Assembly: GCF_007197995.1 (NCBI RefSeq)
Contig: NZ_VKKH01000004.1
Span: forward strand, 62,001-126,000
Length of the DNA stretch: 64,000 nt
Source of the DNA: Aliiglaciecola sp. M165
GTDB lineage: Bacteria; Pseudomonadota; Gammaproteobacteria; Enterobacterales; Alteromonadaceae
Direction: 5' to 3'
A program made the position numbers and the translations under genes. Shown in pieces: positions 63,812-64,000 of the stretch (positions are counted from its first letter, which is position 1; every line of letters starts with the position of its first letter). Below the pieces are notes generated by a model that saw only the letters and a list, made by a program, of their open reading frames with translations, was not told the DNA's origin and did not search any database.

Positions 63812-64000
63812 TCAATCTTGGTCAGTATGAGCGCAGTGTTGTGCGATAAATTCAGCGTGCGTTGGCAAACTCTCCGCACAATGTGCAATCACCTGTTTCA
63901 TCTTGGATAAATGCTCGTTGAGTCGGCTGGCCTCTCTGGCATCAGACAATGGATGATGGCCTTGAGCCCGGAAATTCTGCCCTTCCATCACTGCCAGCCA
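63812..64000 (-). CDS. Flavin-dependent tryptophan halogenase homologue, C-terminal end only
   Basis: The minus strand is open from the right edge to TGA at 63812-63814. Its 62 residues begin WLAVMEGQNFRAQGHHPLSD, then LNEHLSKMKQVIAHCAESLP and THAEFIAQHCAHTDQD. This is the usual end of PF04820 halogenases (WLxVMxGQ.. HPL.D ..L...L..... I...V..LP.H.EFI...C). The catalytic part lies outside the window. It is the fourth halogenase-type gene here and, by its ending, closer to the canonical protein at 45002 than to the other two. Confidence 0.8.
   Translation of the reverse strand, partial: WLAVMEGQNFRAQGHHPLSDAREASRLNEHLSKMKQVIAHCAESLPTHAEFIAQHCAHTDQD

Noticed and set aside
63619-63849. A 76-codon + strand frame in the last intergenic region
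   Set aside because: Low-complexity, no recognisable motif, overlaps the real minus-strand halogenase end.

Overview
The window looks like the chromosome of a marine, polysaccharide-degrading gammaproteobacterium of the Alteromonadales (Alteromonas/Paraglaciecola/Glaciecola type). This rests on the mixture seen: very large TonB-dependent receptors of the kind used for oligosaccharides, flavin-dependent tryptophan-halogenase homologues beside them, SapC and Cupin_8 proteins, beta-1,3-glucanases, LacI control, a CadC-like regulator and OmpW. It is a family-level inference; no rRNA, tRNA, phage, insertion sequence or CRISPR array was seen.

Region 1 (1-17421) reads as a laminarin (beta-1,3-glucan) locus. 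It holds the 3' part of a GH16-type enzyme with four tandem C-terminal modules, a TonB receptor, a halogenase homologue, SapC, a Cupin_8/JmjC-like protein, a divergent GH81 lipoprotein and two overlapping GH3 glucosidase genes. Surface lipoprotein glucanases would cut the polymer, the receptor would import oligosaccharides and the GH3 enzymes would finish them.

Region 2 (17422-38929) is mixed housekeeping and accessory: a sensor kinase/response regulator pair, a probable delta-class carbonic anhydrase, OmpW, a decayed TPR gene, a TetR/SDR pair with two clear operators, a PilJ-N-type sensor protein, a CadC-like membrane regulator divergent from an esterase, a secreted EEP-family lipoprotein, and two tandem 1,090-residue BNR/sortilin-like propeller proteins followed by a smaller TonB receptor.

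Region 3 (38930-53756) is a second glycan locus under a LacI regulator: TonB receptor, two halogenase homologues, a GPH-type symporter, a GH94 phosphorylase overlapping a gluconokinase gene, and a convergent GH1-symporter pair. The GH94 protein has an Arg/Lys pair at the position and spacing I recall for cellobionic acid phosphorylase. With the gluconokinase this suggests use of aldobionic acids (oxidised disaccharides).

Region 4 (53849-61569) is a six-gene minus-strand run: Gfo/Idh/MocA oxidoreductase, two xylose-isomerase-like TIM barrels, MFS transporter, and a GMC oxidoreductase with a gluconate-2-dehydrogenase-subunit-3-like partner. It lies divergent to a PAS-AraC regulator and resembles glucoside 3-dehydrogenase / 3-keto-sugar routes. 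Region 5 (61687-64000) has a GH5 lipoprotein, a secreted CBM-like protein and, cut by the right edge, a fourth halogenase homologue.
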